Assembly (NCBI RefSeq): GCF_007753265.1
Contig: NZ_CP036349.1
Span: forward strand, 704,263-768,262
Direction: 5' to 3'
Origin: Botrimarina mediterranea
Lineage (GTDB): Bacteria; Planctomycetota; Planctomycetia; Pirellulales; Lacipirellulaceae
Length of the DNA: 64,000 nt
Shown here one piece after another: positions 32,784-44,401 of this stretch. The translations under genes were made by a program, and so were the position numbers. The stretch's first letter is position 1. Each line of letters opens with the position of its first letter. The notes under the pieces were generated by a model. It was not told where the DNA came from and ran no database searches. It was given only the letters and a program-made list of their open reading frames with translations.

Positions 32784-33122
32784 TCAGCCGCCCGCTTCGA
32801 TCATCCGACTCTTGGCCATCGCGTCTTCCGCCATTTGGATGAAGCTCGTGTCACCGGTTCCCGCGTAGGCGCGTTGGTAGGTGACGCTCAGCGCCGTGTA
32901 GCTGAAGGCGTCCTTCGGTTCGAGCTCGCAGACCCGTTGGGCGTGTTGGATCGCCTTGTCGTGGGCCCCGAGTTTCTGCTGCACGACCGCCATGGCCGAG
33001 TGGGCCAGGGCGTACGAGTCGTCTGCGGCGATCGCCTCGGTGAGCTTGGCGGCCGCGCCTTCGAGGTCGCCGGCGGCCTTCAGCTTGTCGGCTTCGTCGT
33101 ACAGGGCGATGGGATCGGACAT
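32784..33122 (-). CDS. Small TPR-repeat protein
   Basis: A protein of 112 residues from ATG 33122; the open frame extends 21 codons upstream through poor sequence. Three tetratricopeptide-like helical hairpins cover almost all of it: ALYDEADKLKAAGDLEGAAA, YALAHSAMAVVQQKLGAHDK and AFSYTALSVTYQRAYAGTGD. TPR proteins act as protein-protein scaffolds; the partner is unknown. It is convergent with the cysteine desulfurase and divergent from lpxA. No signal peptide is visible, so it is probably cytoplasmic. Confidence 0.85.
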   Translation of the reverse strand: MSDPIALYDEADKLKAAGDLEGAAAKLTEAIAADDSYALAHSAMAVVQQKLGAHDKAIQHAQRVCELEPKDAFSYTALSVTYQRAYAGTGDTSFIQMAEDAMAKSRMIEAGG

Positions 33123-33406
33123 GGTAGCGGAGCGTTTCTGGAGGCGGGGGCGTGCTAGCAGGTGCGGCGAATCGGCGTTCTTCAAGACCGATCTGGACCG
33201 CGACAGGCCTTTGATTGTAGGAGAGACGCCGCGAGGAGGCAGGGGTCCTAGGGCGGCTCGGGAGAATCACCCGATCCGGCTCACACGGCGCCGCCACGCC
33301 GTCCGATACCAACGGCTGGCGACGCTGTGAGAAGGAGCTCACAGTCCCTCCGCCAAGGGCCATCGCGGCTCTGCAAGCTAGCACGCCAGCAAAAGCGGGT
33401 TTCCCC

Positions 33407-34276
33407 GTGTCGATACACCCAAGCGCGGTTGTTGATCCGACGGCTCAGATCGGCCGTGACGTCGAGATCGGTCCCTTCGCCATGGTCGAGGCCGGCGCCG
33501 AGATCGGCGACCGCTGCAAGCTCGGACCCCGCTCGACCGTGAAGTCGGGCGTTACCCTCGGGTGCGACAACGCGCTCTCGGAAGGGGCGGTCCTCGGCGG
33601 CCTTCCCCAGCTCGCCGCCCCAACCGGCCCTCCGGGTCGGCTCGTTGTTGGCGACCGCAACGTGTTCCGTGAGAACGTCACGGTCCACTTGGCAATGACT
33701 GAGCAGGGCGTCACCCGCATCGGCAACGACTGCCTGCTGATGGTCGCGTCGCACGTCGCCCACGACTGTGTGGTGGCCGACCGCGTCATCCTCACGAACA
33801 ACGTGATGCTCGCCGGCCACGTCACCGTGGGCGAGCGGGCCTTCCTCGGCGGCGGCAGCGCCGTCCATCAGCACTGCCGCGTCGGCCGCATCGCGATGGT
33901 CGGCGGCATGGCCCGCATCGTCCAAGACGTGTTGCCGTTCGTCACCATCGATGGCGACACCGGCGCCGTGGTCGGACTCAACCGCGTCGGCCTCCGCCGC
34001 TCGGGCATGAGCCGCGAAGAGATGGCCGAGATCAAAGAGGCCTACCGGATCATCTACCGCAGCGGCGAGTCGTTCGCCGACCGCTTGATGATGCTCTCCG
34101 AAAGGTTCCAGGAGGGGCCCGCTGCCGAGCTCGAACCGTTTCTTCGCGACACGTCGCGTGGCTACGCTCGCGAGAGACGCTCTCCGCCGGGCGGCACGAT
34201 CCGCGTAATCGACGACGCGATGGACGCTCCCGTCCTCGAGATGACCGAGCAAAAATCGAAGCGCCGCGCGGGCTGA
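33407..34276 (+). CDS. lpxA: UDP-N-acetylglucosamine acyltransferase
   Basis: A protein of 289 residues that catalyses the first step of lipid A synthesis, transferring a hydroxyacyl chain to UDP-GlcNAc. It is a left-handed beta-helix of hexapeptides (IHPSAVVDPTAQIGRDVEIG, GDRNVFRENVTVHLA, NNVMLAGHVTVGERAFLGG) with the catalytic His119 in SHVAHDC. The C-terminal helical part has GLRRSGMSREEMAEIKEAYR, typical of LpxA, and a basic tail. Start GTG 33407. lpxA stands alone, away from lpxD-fabZ, which supports lipid A-like lipids but a scattered pathway. Confidence 0.94.
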   Translation: MSIHPSAVVDPTAQIGRDVEIGPFAMVEAGAEIGDRCKLGPRSTVKSGVTLGCDNALSEGAVLGGLPQLAAPTGPPGRLVVGDRNVFRENVTVHLAMTEQGVTRIGNDCLLMVASHVAHDCVVADRVILTNNVMLAGHVTVGERAFLGGGSAVHQHCRVGRIAMVGGMARIVQDVLPFVTIDGDTGAVVGLNRVGLRRSGMSREEMAEIKEAYRIIYRSGESFADRLMMLSERFQEGPAAELEPFLRDTSRGYARERRSPPGGTIRVIDDAMDAPVLEMTEQKSKRRAG

Positions 34277-34288
34277 AGCACCGCTTCG

Positions 34289-34384
34289 TGGCGAGCCCAC
34301 CACGTTAGTGGTGGGTGGACATCACCGTTCGATTTGACGTCTTGGTCGTGCTTCACACCCACGACTAACATCGTGGGCTCGCCA
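34289..34384. repeat. Palindromic repeat between convergent genes
   Basis: TGGCGAGCCCACCACGTTAG... at the left faces CACGACTAACATCGTGGGCTCGCCA at the right, with a 40-nt spacer. Pairing is imperfect in the middle of each arm. It fills the gap between lpxA and the thioredoxin-like gene. Confidence 0.85.
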
Positions 34385-34385
34385 A

Positions 34386-35723
34386 CTAGCCGTCGAGTAG
34401 CGAACGCAACCGCTCTCGCTCCGCGACGCGCTGGGCTTCCGCCTTGCGGACCTCTTCGAGCTGCGCCGCTGCGACGTCTTCGCCACGCAACGTGGCTCCG
34501 ATCTGCTGGTCGAGCTTTTCCGCGGTCTTCGGGTCGAAGCCGACCTGTGCGACCTGCACGCGGCCGTCGGCGTTGATCAGCAGGATCAGCGGGATCGGGC
34601 CGACGTGGAAAGCGTCGGCGACCTCTTGGTTCTCATCGAGTAGCGCCCGCGGCGTGAGTTCCCGTCGCTCAAGGAAAGTCGCCACGTCCTCGGCCGACTC
34701 GCCGACGTTGACCGCGTAGTAATCGAGGCCCTCGGCCGCGTACTTCTCGTGCAGCTTCTCGAGCGCCGGCATCGCCTGGACGCAGATCGGGCAGGTCGTC
34801 GCCCAGAACTCTAGCAGCGTCGCGCCTTCGCCGGCCGGCTTGCTGAAACTCACCGTCTCGCCAGTGGGCGTCGGCAGCTCGAACGGCGGCGCCGGCTTGC
34901 CGAGCAGCGCGTGGGGCGGCTCCTTCGGCGGCGCGTACAGCGAGTCGAGTAATTGGGAGTCCTGCGGCTCGACCACGGCGATCTCGTTCTTCGTGAGCCC
35001 GGCGTCGGTCTTCCATCCGGTGAATTCGAACGTGACCGAGAAGTCAAACGTCTCGTAGCGCGACGCCATCTGCTGCACGCCCGGCGTGTCGAGAAGACTC
35101 GGCTGGACACGGCGGACGAGCGGCTCGCCCTCGGCTTGGTACCAAACATCGACGGGGAACTCGTCGTTCACCGTGTAGCGTGCGTGGAGTAGTTTCTCGC
35201 CATCGACCTCTTCGACGCCGACGAACTCGCTCGCGGTGACGCCGCTGGCGACTTCGGCGATCGCGGCGGGGCTGAAGAACGCCAGGGCCAAGCCGCCGAG
35301 CCCGCTGCCGATGGTCGAGGCGCTGGGCGAACGGACAAACGCCGCCATGCCGTCGTCGCTCGCCGAAAGCATGTGACGCTTTCCGCTGAGGATCGCGGTG
35401 ATCGTCACGCCGTCGTTGCCGACGACGTGATAACCGGTCGGCGTCGCGCCGCCGTCCTCCGCGACGTTCTTGAACTCGAACCGTCCCTCGGGCGCCGTGC
35501 GGTAGACGAAGTAGGCCGATTGCTCGTCGGCTTTCTCGTCACGGACCAGCTTCGTCTGCACCCGCAGATCGACCGAGGCTGACGGCGCGTCGGCGACCGC
35601 CTGGGCGGCGTCGGTGAGCAGCGCCATCGGGTCGGGATCAGCCGCCTGCGCCGGCGAGGCGGTAAGCCCGCAAGCGAGCGCCAGGGCGGCGAGAGTCAGG
35701 TGGCGGGTAAAGGGACGTTGCAT
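34386..35723 (-). CDS. Exported protein with DUF2092-like and thioredoxin-like domains
   Basis: A protein of 445 residues from ATG 35723; the open frame continues 60 codons further upstream, but the signal peptide MQRPFTRHLTLAALALACGL with cleavage near AQAADP marks the start. The first 200 residues resemble DUF2092 (periplasmic lipoprotein-type beta fold: SASVDLRVQTKLVRD, YFVYRTAPEGRFEFK). The second half is a redoxin/TlpA-like thioredoxin fold with KPAPPFELPTPTGETVSF and the active site FWATTCPICVQAMP (CPIC near residue 314). The C-terminal 35 residues are a charged helix. It probably works in disulfide or peroxide chemistry outside the cytoplasm. Confidence 0.85.
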   Translation of the reverse strand: MQRPFTRHLTLAALALACGLTASPAQAADPDPMALLTDAAQAVADAPSASVDLRVQTKLVRDEKADEQSAYFVYRTAPEGRFEFKNVAEDGGATPTGYHVVGNDGVTITAILSGKRHMLSASDDGMAAFVRSPSASTIGSGLGGLALAFFSPAAIAEVASGVTASEFVGVEEVDGEKLLHARYTVNDEFPVDVWYQAEGEPLVRRVQPSLLDTPGVQQMASRYETFDFSVTFEFTGWKTDAGLTKNEIAVVEPQDSQLLDSLYAPPKEPPHALLGKPAPPFELPTPTGETVSFSKPAGEGATLLEFWATTCPICVQAMPALEKLHEKYAAEGLDYYAVNVGESAEDVATFLERRELTPRALLDENQEVADAFHVGPIPLILLINADGRVQVAQVGFDPKTAEKLDQQIGATLRGEDVAAAQLEEVRKAEAQRVAERERLRSLLDG

Positions 35724-35902
35724 ATCTGCCTTAGCGGTGTGCGGTGGAGAGAGCCCCGGCCAGGGAGGCTCGCACAGGAGGCCGACGGAGCCTTCTATTT
35801 TACCAACGCCGCAGGCGACATAAAGTTCAGAAATAGCCACCCCCCGCGAGCGGTGGAGAGCCGCCAGCGTACGGCGCCTCACGCAAGAGCGCCGCCAATA
35901 CA

Positions 35903-35936
35903 AACGGCCCGCTCCGCCGAGGCGGAACGGGCCGTT
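35903..35936 (-). terminator. Terminator hairpin after ppdK
   Basis: AACGGCCCGCTCCGCC and GGCGGAACGGGCCGTT form a 16-bp stem with one mismatch and a 2-nt loop, 25 bp beyond the ppdK stop on the minus strand. A short T-rich run (TTTGTATTG) follows in that direction. Confidence 0.8.
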
Positions 35937-35961
35937 GCGCTCGAAATCAAAGTCGCGTCGA

Positions 35962-38661
<2,700 letters not shown>

Positions 38662-39035
38662 GACGGCCTGTGTCCTGTCTGCTGTAGGGTGGGAGCCCGT
38701 ATTGCGACGAGCCAGTTGCTGGGAGGCGGGCTCGCCGATCGAGCCGCTTGCTTTTTTGGGCCCGTTGGCAGGGGTGGTCCCGCGGCGTGGGCCGCGCGCA
38801 CCCTAATCGGGCCCGATTATCTCGGGAAAATAAGCCGGGAGCCTAACCACGCCCCCCCGCCCCCGTCAACCGGGGCAGCGAGAGAGGTCCCGCGTAGCAA
38901 CAGCGAACCACGGCGAGCCGGGAGCGTCAGCGACCGGAGGGAAGCGGGTACACGGCTCACAGAATCGAAGTGTGTGCCCCCGTCACTCGGGTCGCTGACG
39001 CTCCCGGCTTGCCATGCAGCCGGTGGCTCTGCGAG
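38662..39035. other. Region upstream of ppdK
   Basis: About 370 bp. The half near ppdK presumably holds its promoter (minus strand). The other half (38916-39009) carries a palindromic repeat. No supported gene. Confidence 0.5.
38916..39009. repeat. Palindromic repeat of the AGCCGGGAGCGTCAGCGACC type
   Basis: Arms AGCCGGGAGCGTCAGCGACC (38916-38935) and its exact inverse (38990-39009) are 20 bp each with a 54-nt spacer. It lies between ppdK and the DUF2461 gene, both on the minus strand. Confidence 0.88.
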
Positions 39036-39725
39036 TCAAAACGGCAAACCGAGCGCGTCGCACAAGAAGCCGACGTACCCCTTCGTCTTCATAAACGCGT
39101 CGGCGACATGCTTCACGAGGCCCCCGGAAAACAGCTCGTCGTGATCGAGCGGCATGCCGGCGATGTGGTCTTTGCGCTTGAGGTCCTCGATATACGGGTG
39201 GTCGGCGTCGTAACCACGCGGCGGGCGTTTGAGCGAATCGCCTTCGAGCGACCATCGCGTGCGGAACGACTTGTTGTCTCGGACCCGCTTCCAGCGCGCA
39301 GGCTCTTCGACAATCCGCTCACGGATCGCCGCGAGCGCCGGCGCGTCGGGATGCCACACACCCGCGCCGAGGAAGCACTCGTCCAGCGCGATGTGCAGGT
39401 AGTAGCCCGGCGCGTGAACGTCCTTTCCCGCCTCGTGCCGGAACTGGACGCCGACGTTCGTCTTGTACGGCGTCTTGTCGCTGGCGAACCGCACGTCGCG
39501 GTGGATACGGATCAGTGACCCGCCCACCTTCTTCGGCGCCGCGACAAGGTGCGGCGACACCTTCCGCAGCGGCTTCTCCATCGCCGCGATGAACGCCAAA
39601 GCCGGCTCGCGCACCTCCGCTTCGTACCTGGCCTTGTTGGCGTCGAACCACTGCTTGTTGTTGTTCCGCGACAGCTCTTCGAGGAAGTGCAGCAGCCCGA
39701 GCGGGAAACCGGTGAAAGTGGGCAT
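39036..39725 (-). CDS. DUF2461 (TIGR02453) family protein
   Basis: A protein of 229 residues from ATG 39725 ([19 protein letters not shown]); the upstream 19 codons of open frame are Pro/Arg-rich and unlikely coding. Family marks: [22 protein letters not shown] at the N-terminus, [21 protein letters not shown] and [18 protein letters not shown] in the middle, then [16 protein letters not shown] near the end. The family is widespread and functionally uncharacterised. It is a single gene on the minus strand downstream of the Gfo/Idh gene. Confidence 0.92.
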   Translation of the reverse strand: MPTFTGFPLGLLHFLEELSRNNNKQWFDANKARYEAEVREPALAFIAAMEKPLRKVSPHLVAAPKKVGGSLIRIHRDVRFASDKTPYKTNVGVQFRHEAGKDVHAPGYYLHIALDECFLGAGVWHPDAPALAAIRERIVEEPARWKRVRDNKSFRTRWSLEGDSLKRPPRGYDADHPYIEDLKRKDHIAGMPLDHDELFSGGLVKHVADAFMKTKGYVGFLCDALGLPF

Positions 39726-39813
39726 GGGTATCGGACGTTGACGTGGCGTGGCGGGAGGAGCGTTGTCATTTCTAGGCGACAACGCTTTCCGACCGCAACC
39801 ATTCTCGCCGCCG

Positions 39814-41067
39814 TCACAGCACCCACGGCGCCCGCATCTTCGGTGTGAGCATTTCGTTCACTTCGTCCGAATCCGACTGTTCCGCCACCGGGTCCCAAGC
39901 GAACGGCTTCTCCGTCAGCATCGACAAATTGTTGAGGTGGCAGGCAACCGCTGTGTGGTGTCCCGCGCCGACCGGGGCCGAGACCTCGCCGCTGCCGCTG
40001 CGGATCGCGTCGAGCAGGCTCCGCCGATGCGTCGCGTACGGGTCGATTCCCGGCAGCGAGACGCCCTCCAACAGCGACGCCGGCTCCGCCGACAGCGCGC
40101 AGCCGTGCACCGCGACAAAGAGCTTTCCCTCGGTACCTTCGAGTGTCAGCCCACGGGGGCCGCTGTTGTCGCCGATCATCCGTAGGCCATTGGCGTACTC
40201 GTTTTCAAACCGGAACGTGATGAACGCGTCGTAGAAGTCGCCCTTGGGCGGCGTGCCGACGGCATTGACTCGCACGGGTCCGGTATCGTCGAGGCCGAGG
40301 ATCATGTGCGCGAGGTCGATCACATGGGCGCCGCGGTCGGTGATCTCGCCGCCGCCGTACGCGCGGTGGAACCGCCAGAAGAAATGGCAACGCTTCTCGT
40401 TGTAAGGCATCACCGGCGTGTGCCCGAGCCAAAAGTCGTAGTCGAGCCCCGCCGGCGGATCGCGGTCGGGCGGCGGCGACGTAAAGTTCTCGACCTCTTG
40501 CAGGTGCGGGTCGGCGTTGGGCAGATGGATGCGCACCGTCTTCACCTCGCCAAGCTTACCCTCGGCGACGAGCCGCTTGGCGACAGCCGCGCCGGGGTTG
40601 GATCGCTCGTGCGACCCCGTCTGCAAGACAACGCCGGCGTCTTTCACCGCGTTCACCAACGCCCGGCCTTCGCCGATCGAGTTGGTGAGCGGCTTCTCGC
40701 AATAGACGTGTTTGCCGGCCTTCGCCGCGGCGATCCCCACCAGCGCGTGCCAGTGATCGGGTGTGGCGATGAAGACCGCGTCCACGTCGTCGCGGCCGAC
40801 AACCTCACGGAAGTCGCCGCTCGTGAAAGCGTCCGGCGCTTTGGCGGCGGCGCCTTTCAAGTGATTGGCGTCTACGTCGCACAACGCAACAACACGCAAG
40901 TCGGGCTGTTGCAGCGCCCAACCGAGGTGACCGCTCCCCATGCCGCCGCAACCGACAAAGGCAAGGTTGAGACGATCATTCGCGGCGCCCGCCCAAGCGC
41001 TGCCGGTGCAAGCGACGCCGGCGAGCGCCGTGGCGTGCTTCAAGAATTCACGACGTGAAGTGTGCAT
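39814..41067 (-). CDS. Exported Gfo/Idh/MocA-family oxidoreductase
   Basis: A protein of 417 residues from ATG 41067. The N-terminus [20 protein letters not shown] is a twin-arginine signal, so the folded enzyme with its cofactor is exported. The Rossmann motif [15 protein letters not shown], the [20 protein letters not shown] segment and the catalytic-region YCEKPLTNS are all present. The middle [20 protein letters not shown] fits the long planctomycete paralogues of this family. The substrate is probably a sugar or cyclitol derivative, but nothing here identifies it. The downstream neighbour is the DUF2461 gene; PhyH lies upstream across a palindrome. Confidence 0.93.
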   Translation of the reverse strand: MHTSRREFLKHATALAGVACTGSAWAGAANDRLNLAFVGCGGMGSGHLGWALQQPDLRVVALCDVDANHLKGAAAKAPDAFTSGDFREVVGRDDVDAVFIATPDHWHALVGIAAAKAGKHVYCEKPLTNSIGEGRALVNAVKDAGVVLQTGSHERSNPGAAVAKRLVAEGKLGEVKTVRIHLPNADPHLQEVENFTSPPPDRDPPAGLDYDFWLGHTPVMPYNEKRCHFFWRFHRAYGGGEITDRGAHVIDLAHMILGLDDTGPVRVNAVGTPPKGDFYDAFITFRFENEYANGLRMIGDNSGPRGLTLEGTEGKLFVAVHGCALSAEPASLLEGVSLPGIDPYATHRRSLLDAIRSGSGEVSAPVGAGHHTAVACHLNNLSMLTEKPFAWDPVAEQSDSDEVNEMLTPKMRAPWVL

Positions 41068-41118
41068 AGGGCCGCCCTGTGAGAAGAAGAGAAGTGACAT
41101 TAAAGCCCACGAGCGCAC

Positions 41119-41147
41119 TTAGCCCTCCGTCATTGACGGGGGGCTAA
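41119..41147. repeat. Palindromic repeat, same family as the one inside pheS
   Basis: TTAGCCCTCCGTCA and TGACGGGGGGCTAA pair with one mismatch around a single T. Flanks CGCAC and AT match those of the pheS copy at 9728-9756. Confidence 0.85.
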
Positions 41148-41156
41148 ATGACGGGA

Positions 41157-42044
41157 TCAACTCTCAAGCGCTTCGAGCAAAGTCTGCCACTGCACCTTGT
41201 CGTTGTGCGAGTGTGTGAAGCCAACGCCGCGCTCGTAATCGACGATCGCCTTCGGGCGGAACGCGACGATGTACGTCCGCCGCCAGCGGTCGGAGCCGTT
41301 GCCGGGCGACCCGTGGAGGATCCGCTCGTTGTGCACGCTGATCGAACCCCGCTTCACCGGCAGCGAGACGACCTTGTCGTCGGCCTCAAGCTGCGCCGCG
41401 AGCGTGTGCCCGCCGTCCCGCTCGCCATTGGTCGATGGCTTGAAGACCGGGCGGTGCGGACGCAGCTCGGCCTCGAGGTGCGATCCGGGAACCACCTGCA
41501 AGCAACCATTGTCGTCGTCGGCGTCGTCGAGCGCCAGCGAGCAAGTCGCCGTGAGCGTGTTCATGTCGGGCGTCGCCGGCCAGTAACCGAGGTCCTGGTG
41601 CCAAGCGAACTGCGCGCCCCCTTTGCGAGGCCGCTTGGCGAGGAACTGGTCGTAGTCGAGCGTCGCGTCGTCGCCTAGCAACTGACGCGATACCGACGCC
41701 GCGCGGCGTTCGTAGAGGTTGTCGATGAGCGCCGACTCGTACACCCGCGGCAGCACCGCGTTCACCAACTCGAAGTCCTCGAACGCCCGCGTATACGGCC
41801 CGCTCATGTCGCAGAAGTCGCGGCCCATGCCGAGCACCTCGCCACGGATGAAGCGGTCGTAGATCGCCTCGAGCGGCGCCAACTCTTCCTCCGAGAGAAA
41901 GCCATCGAGCACGACGTAGCCGTCTTCATGGAACGCGCGGACCTGTTCGGGCGTGAGGAAGTACTCGTCGCCGCGAACGGGACTGGTCGTGTCGGCAGAG
42001 GTCCCCGTTGCCGTGTGCTGAGTTGCCGTGTGCTGAGCCGCCAT
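41157..42044 (-). CDS. Phytanoyl-CoA dioxygenase family protein
   Basis: A protein of 295 residues from ATG 42044; the open frame extends 27 codons upstream. It is a non-haem Fe(II)/2-oxoglutarate oxygenase. The metal triad appears as WHQDLGYWP (HxD) and SVHNERILHGSPGN (distal His), with RRTYIVAFRPK supplying the 2-oxoglutarate Arg. The start of the domain is LTPEQVRAFHEDGYVVLDGF. The first 20 residues contain a short tandem repeat (AAQHTATQHTATG) also seen in the DNA. The gene is divergent from an AraC-type regulator, a frequent pairing for PhyH proteins. The substrate is not predictable. Confidence 0.92.
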   Translation of the reverse strand: MAAQHTATQHTATGTSADTTSPVRGDEYFLTPEQVRAFHEDGYVVLDGFLSEEELAPLEAIYDRFIRGEVLGMGRDFCDMSGPYTRAFEDFELVNAVLPRVYESALIDNLYERRAASVSRQLLGDDATLDYDQFLAKRPRKGGAQFAWHQDLGYWPATPDMNTLTATCSLALDDADDDNGCLQVVPGSHLEAELRPHRPVFKPSTNGERDGGHTLAAQLEADDKVVSLPVKRGSISVHNERILHGSPGNGSDRWRRTYIVAFRPKAIVDYERGVGFTHSHNDKVQWQTLLEALES

Positions 42045-42185
42045 GTGCTGAAGCCGTAAGGGAGGAGGGGGCCAAGAGTTGTTGGACCCCTTTGTAGGGC
42101 TTTCGCCCGGGAAAAGTCTCCACACATCGAAGCAGAAACTGGTACTATCGGATCAGCCCCTCTTCTCCGCCGGTTGAGCGCCCCG

Positions 42186-43085
42186 ATGCCGATCTACCGC
42201 GAAGCGATCGAAACGCTCCCCGACCAGTCGCTCCGGCTGCTGCGTTGGAGTGCGTCGCTGGCGGACGTGCGCGTTTGCGTCAGCCCCCGGAGATCGGCGC
42301 CCTTGGACGGCAGCGGCGCCCGTTGGCACGCTCACCGGCAGGTTGAGTTGACCTACGTCCATTCCGGTTCGGGCGTGCGGTTCTGCGGCGATCACATCGG
42401 CGAGATCAATTCGCCCGAGCTCGTGCTGATCGGCGCCGACGTGCCGCACTACTGGAGCGGTCTCCGCCAGTCGAGCGGCGTCGCGTTGCAGTGGGACATC
42501 GGCCCGAGCGGCCCGCTAGGCTCGTTGCGCGAGACGGCGCGCCTCAACGCGCTGTGGGAAGCTTCGCGACGCGGCTTGCTCTTCCCAAGACGCGTCGCGA
42601 TCTCTGTTGGCGGAGTCCTACGCGACATGCCGCGGCGTTCCAATCTCCGCCGCCTTGCCGATTTGCTCGGCGTCCTCGATCAGCTCGCCAGCGGTGAACG
42701 CCACGCCACACGGCTCAGCAGCAAACCGTTCGTCGTCGGCAGCCACGCCGCGCATGCGGAGACCGTGTCACGCACGATCGATCTTCTGGTCAATCATTTC
42801 CACGAGCCGTTGTCGCTCGACGACCTATCGCAAGCGGTCGGCGTGTCGCGGGCGACGCTCTGCCGGGCGTTCCGCCGCTACACGGGTCGCAGCGTCGTCG
42901 AGTTCCTCAACGAGGTGCGTATCGATCACGCTAAACGACGGCTTATCGAGTCGGACGAAGCCGTCGCCTCGATCGCGTTCGCCGTCGGCTTCACAAACCT
43001 CTCGAATTTCAATCGGCGGTTTCGAGAGAGTGTCGGCAAGAGCCCGCGCGCGTATCGCAGCGAGTGTTTCGTTGCGCCGGCGTGA
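42186..43085 (+). CDS. AraC-family transcription regulator
   Basis: A protein of 299 residues from ATG 42186 (TTG 42174 is possible). The N-terminal cupin-like sensor domain (about 45-100) includes RWHAHRQVELTYVHSGSG and ADVPHYWSG. The C-terminal part has two helix-turn-helix motifs, with LSLDDLSQAVGVSRATLCRA and AVASIAFAVGFTNLSNFNR followed by FRESVGKSPRAYR, the AraC signature. It is divergent from the PhyH gene by about 140 bp and probably controls it; the inducer may be a small polar molecule bound by the cupin domain. Confidence 0.93.
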   Translation: MPIYREAIETLPDQSLRLLRWSASLADVRVCVSPRRSAPLDGSGARWHAHRQVELTYVHSGSGVRFCGDHIGEINSPELVLIGADVPHYWSGLRQSSGVALQWDIGPSGPLGSLRETARLNALWEASRRGLLFPRRVAISVGGVLRDMPRRSNLRRLADLLGVLDQLASGERHATRLSSKPFVVGSHAAHAETVSRTIDLLVNHFHEPLSLDDLSQAVGVSRATLCRAFRRYTGRSVVEFLNEVRIDHAKRRLIESDEAVASIAFAVGFTNLSNFNRRFRESVGKSPRAYRSECFVAPA

Positions 43086-43111
43086 TTCGTCTTGGTCATC
43101 GAGCCGATGGC

Positions 43112-43198
43112 TGTGGGAGGGGTCTCCAGACCCCGATGACGCGCACCATGCCGTCTTCGCCTCGACGCCGTAATCGAGGTCTGGAGACCCCTCCCACA
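43112..43198. repeat. TGTGGGAGG palindromic element, copy 3
   Basis: Ends TGTGGGAGGGGTCTCCAGAC and GTCTGGAGACCCCTCCCACA with central GCGCACCATGCCG, in the same orientation as copy 1 (14439). It lies between the convergent AraC and GT4 genes. Confidence 0.92.
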
Positions 43199-43201
43199 GG
43201 A

Positions 43202-44401
43202 TCATGCTTTTTGCGAACGCATCGCCCGCTCATAAGCCTCCAGCCACTTCTCGAAGCACGGCTCCCAGCTGAACTTCTCCTCGACGTGCCGCCGCGCCGC
43301 TGCGCCCATCGCTTCGCGGTCTTTGATCACCTCTTCAATCGCTCTGGCGAATGCAGCGGCGTCGTCCACCGGCGCTAGACGCCCCAAATCCTTCGGCACA
43401 CGCTCCACTAGCGCTCCGCCTTCCACGCCAACCACCGGCAAGCCGCACGCTTGTGCTTCGACAACGGAGAGGCCAAACGTCTCATGAGCGCCCGCTGTGA
43501 CATAGACATCCGCCGACGCGGTTAGCGTGGCGAATCGTTCGGGGTCGGATTCATACGGCAGCACGACGACGCGATTGTCGTCGAGCACTTCGAGCTCTTC
43601 GCGCTGCGGGCCTTCGCCGATGAGCACTAGCTTCACTTTCAGGTTCGGGTCGAGCTGTTTGATCGCTTCAACCAAGTGCAGCGGTCGCTTTTCGACGTCG
43701 AGCCGACCGGCGAACATCAACAGCGTTTCCTCCGGGGCGACGCCAAGCTCGGCGCGTTTCTCCTCGCTGCGTTTGTGGGGATGGAATCGCGCAACATCAA
43801 CGCCGAGCGGGACCACGTCCACGTAGCCGTTGACGCCGTACTCGAGCAAACGAGTCGCCTGCGCCGGTGACGCGGCGAGTCGCACGTCGCAGCGCTCGAA
43901 GACCGATCCGACGTACGCCTCGGCGCCCGATTCAGCGAGGTCGGCCAATCGGTCTTCGAGCCAATCCGTCAAGTCGTTCCAGTGCGGCATGTCACGGATC
44001 GGGCCGCCGACGTAGGCGTCGGCGATGTCGCTGTGGAAGTAGCCACCGACGACGACGTTCCGGCCGGCGTCGCGCTGCTGCTGGCGGTAACGGAACGCCG
44101 GCCAGGGCGAAACGTAGAAGCTGCCCAGCTCGACCGCGTCCGGCGCCGACTCGTCGAGCGCCTGCTTGATCTTGTCGGGCCGCCAGAAGACGCGGTACGG
44201 CTTGCAGCCGGGCAGGTAGGGGCTGGCGATGCGATGCGTCGTATTGCGTCCCTCGGCGATGACCTCATCGGTCTCGCCGGGGACGATCAGCACGTGCTCA
44301 TGATTTGTGTGTCGATTGAGATACTCACGCTTGGCGTCGATGTACGTGCGGATGCCGCCGCTGGTCTCGGTGTACGAGAGCGTGATGTCGCAGAACTTCA
44401 T
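43202..44401 (-). CDS. GT4-type glycosyltransferase
   Basis: A protein of 399 residues. GT-B fold with the family 4 layout: N-terminal MKFCDITLSYTETSGGIRTY, then VDVVPLGVDVARFHPHKR at the interdomain hinge, LMFAGRLDVEKRPLHLVEA, and the donor-binding E-x7-E motif HETFGLSVVEAQACGLPVV. It transfers a sugar from a nucleotide donor with retention of configuration in this family. Its start codon overlaps the stop of the GH63-like gene by ATGA, so the two are translated from one message. The acceptor is unknown; pairing with a glucosidase-like partner suggests synthesis or turnover of one small glycoside or glycan. Confidence 0.9.
   Translation of the reverse strand: MKFCDITLSYTETSGGIRTYIDAKREYLNRHTNHEHVLIVPGETDEVIAEGRNTTHRIASPYLPGCKPYRVFWRPDKIKQALDESAPDAVELGSFYVSPWPAFRYRQQQRDAGRNVVVGGYFHSDIADAYVGGPIRDMPHWNDLTDWLEDRLADLAESGAEAYVGSVFERCDVRLAASPAQATRLLEYGVNGYVDVVPLGVDVARFHPHKRSEEKRAELGVAPEETLLMFAGRLDVEKRPLHLVEAIKQLDPNLKVKLVLIGEGPQREELEVLDDNRVVVLPYESDPERFATLTASADVYVTAGAHETFGLSVVEAQACGLPVVGVEGGALVERVPKDLGRLAPVDDAAAFARAIEEVIKDREAMGAAARRHVEEKFSWEPCFEKWLEAYERAMRSQKA

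Noticed and set aside
33281..34303. 340-residue open frame on the minus strand
   Set aside because: Shadow of lpxA, which has the hexapeptide repeats and catalytic His on the + strand.
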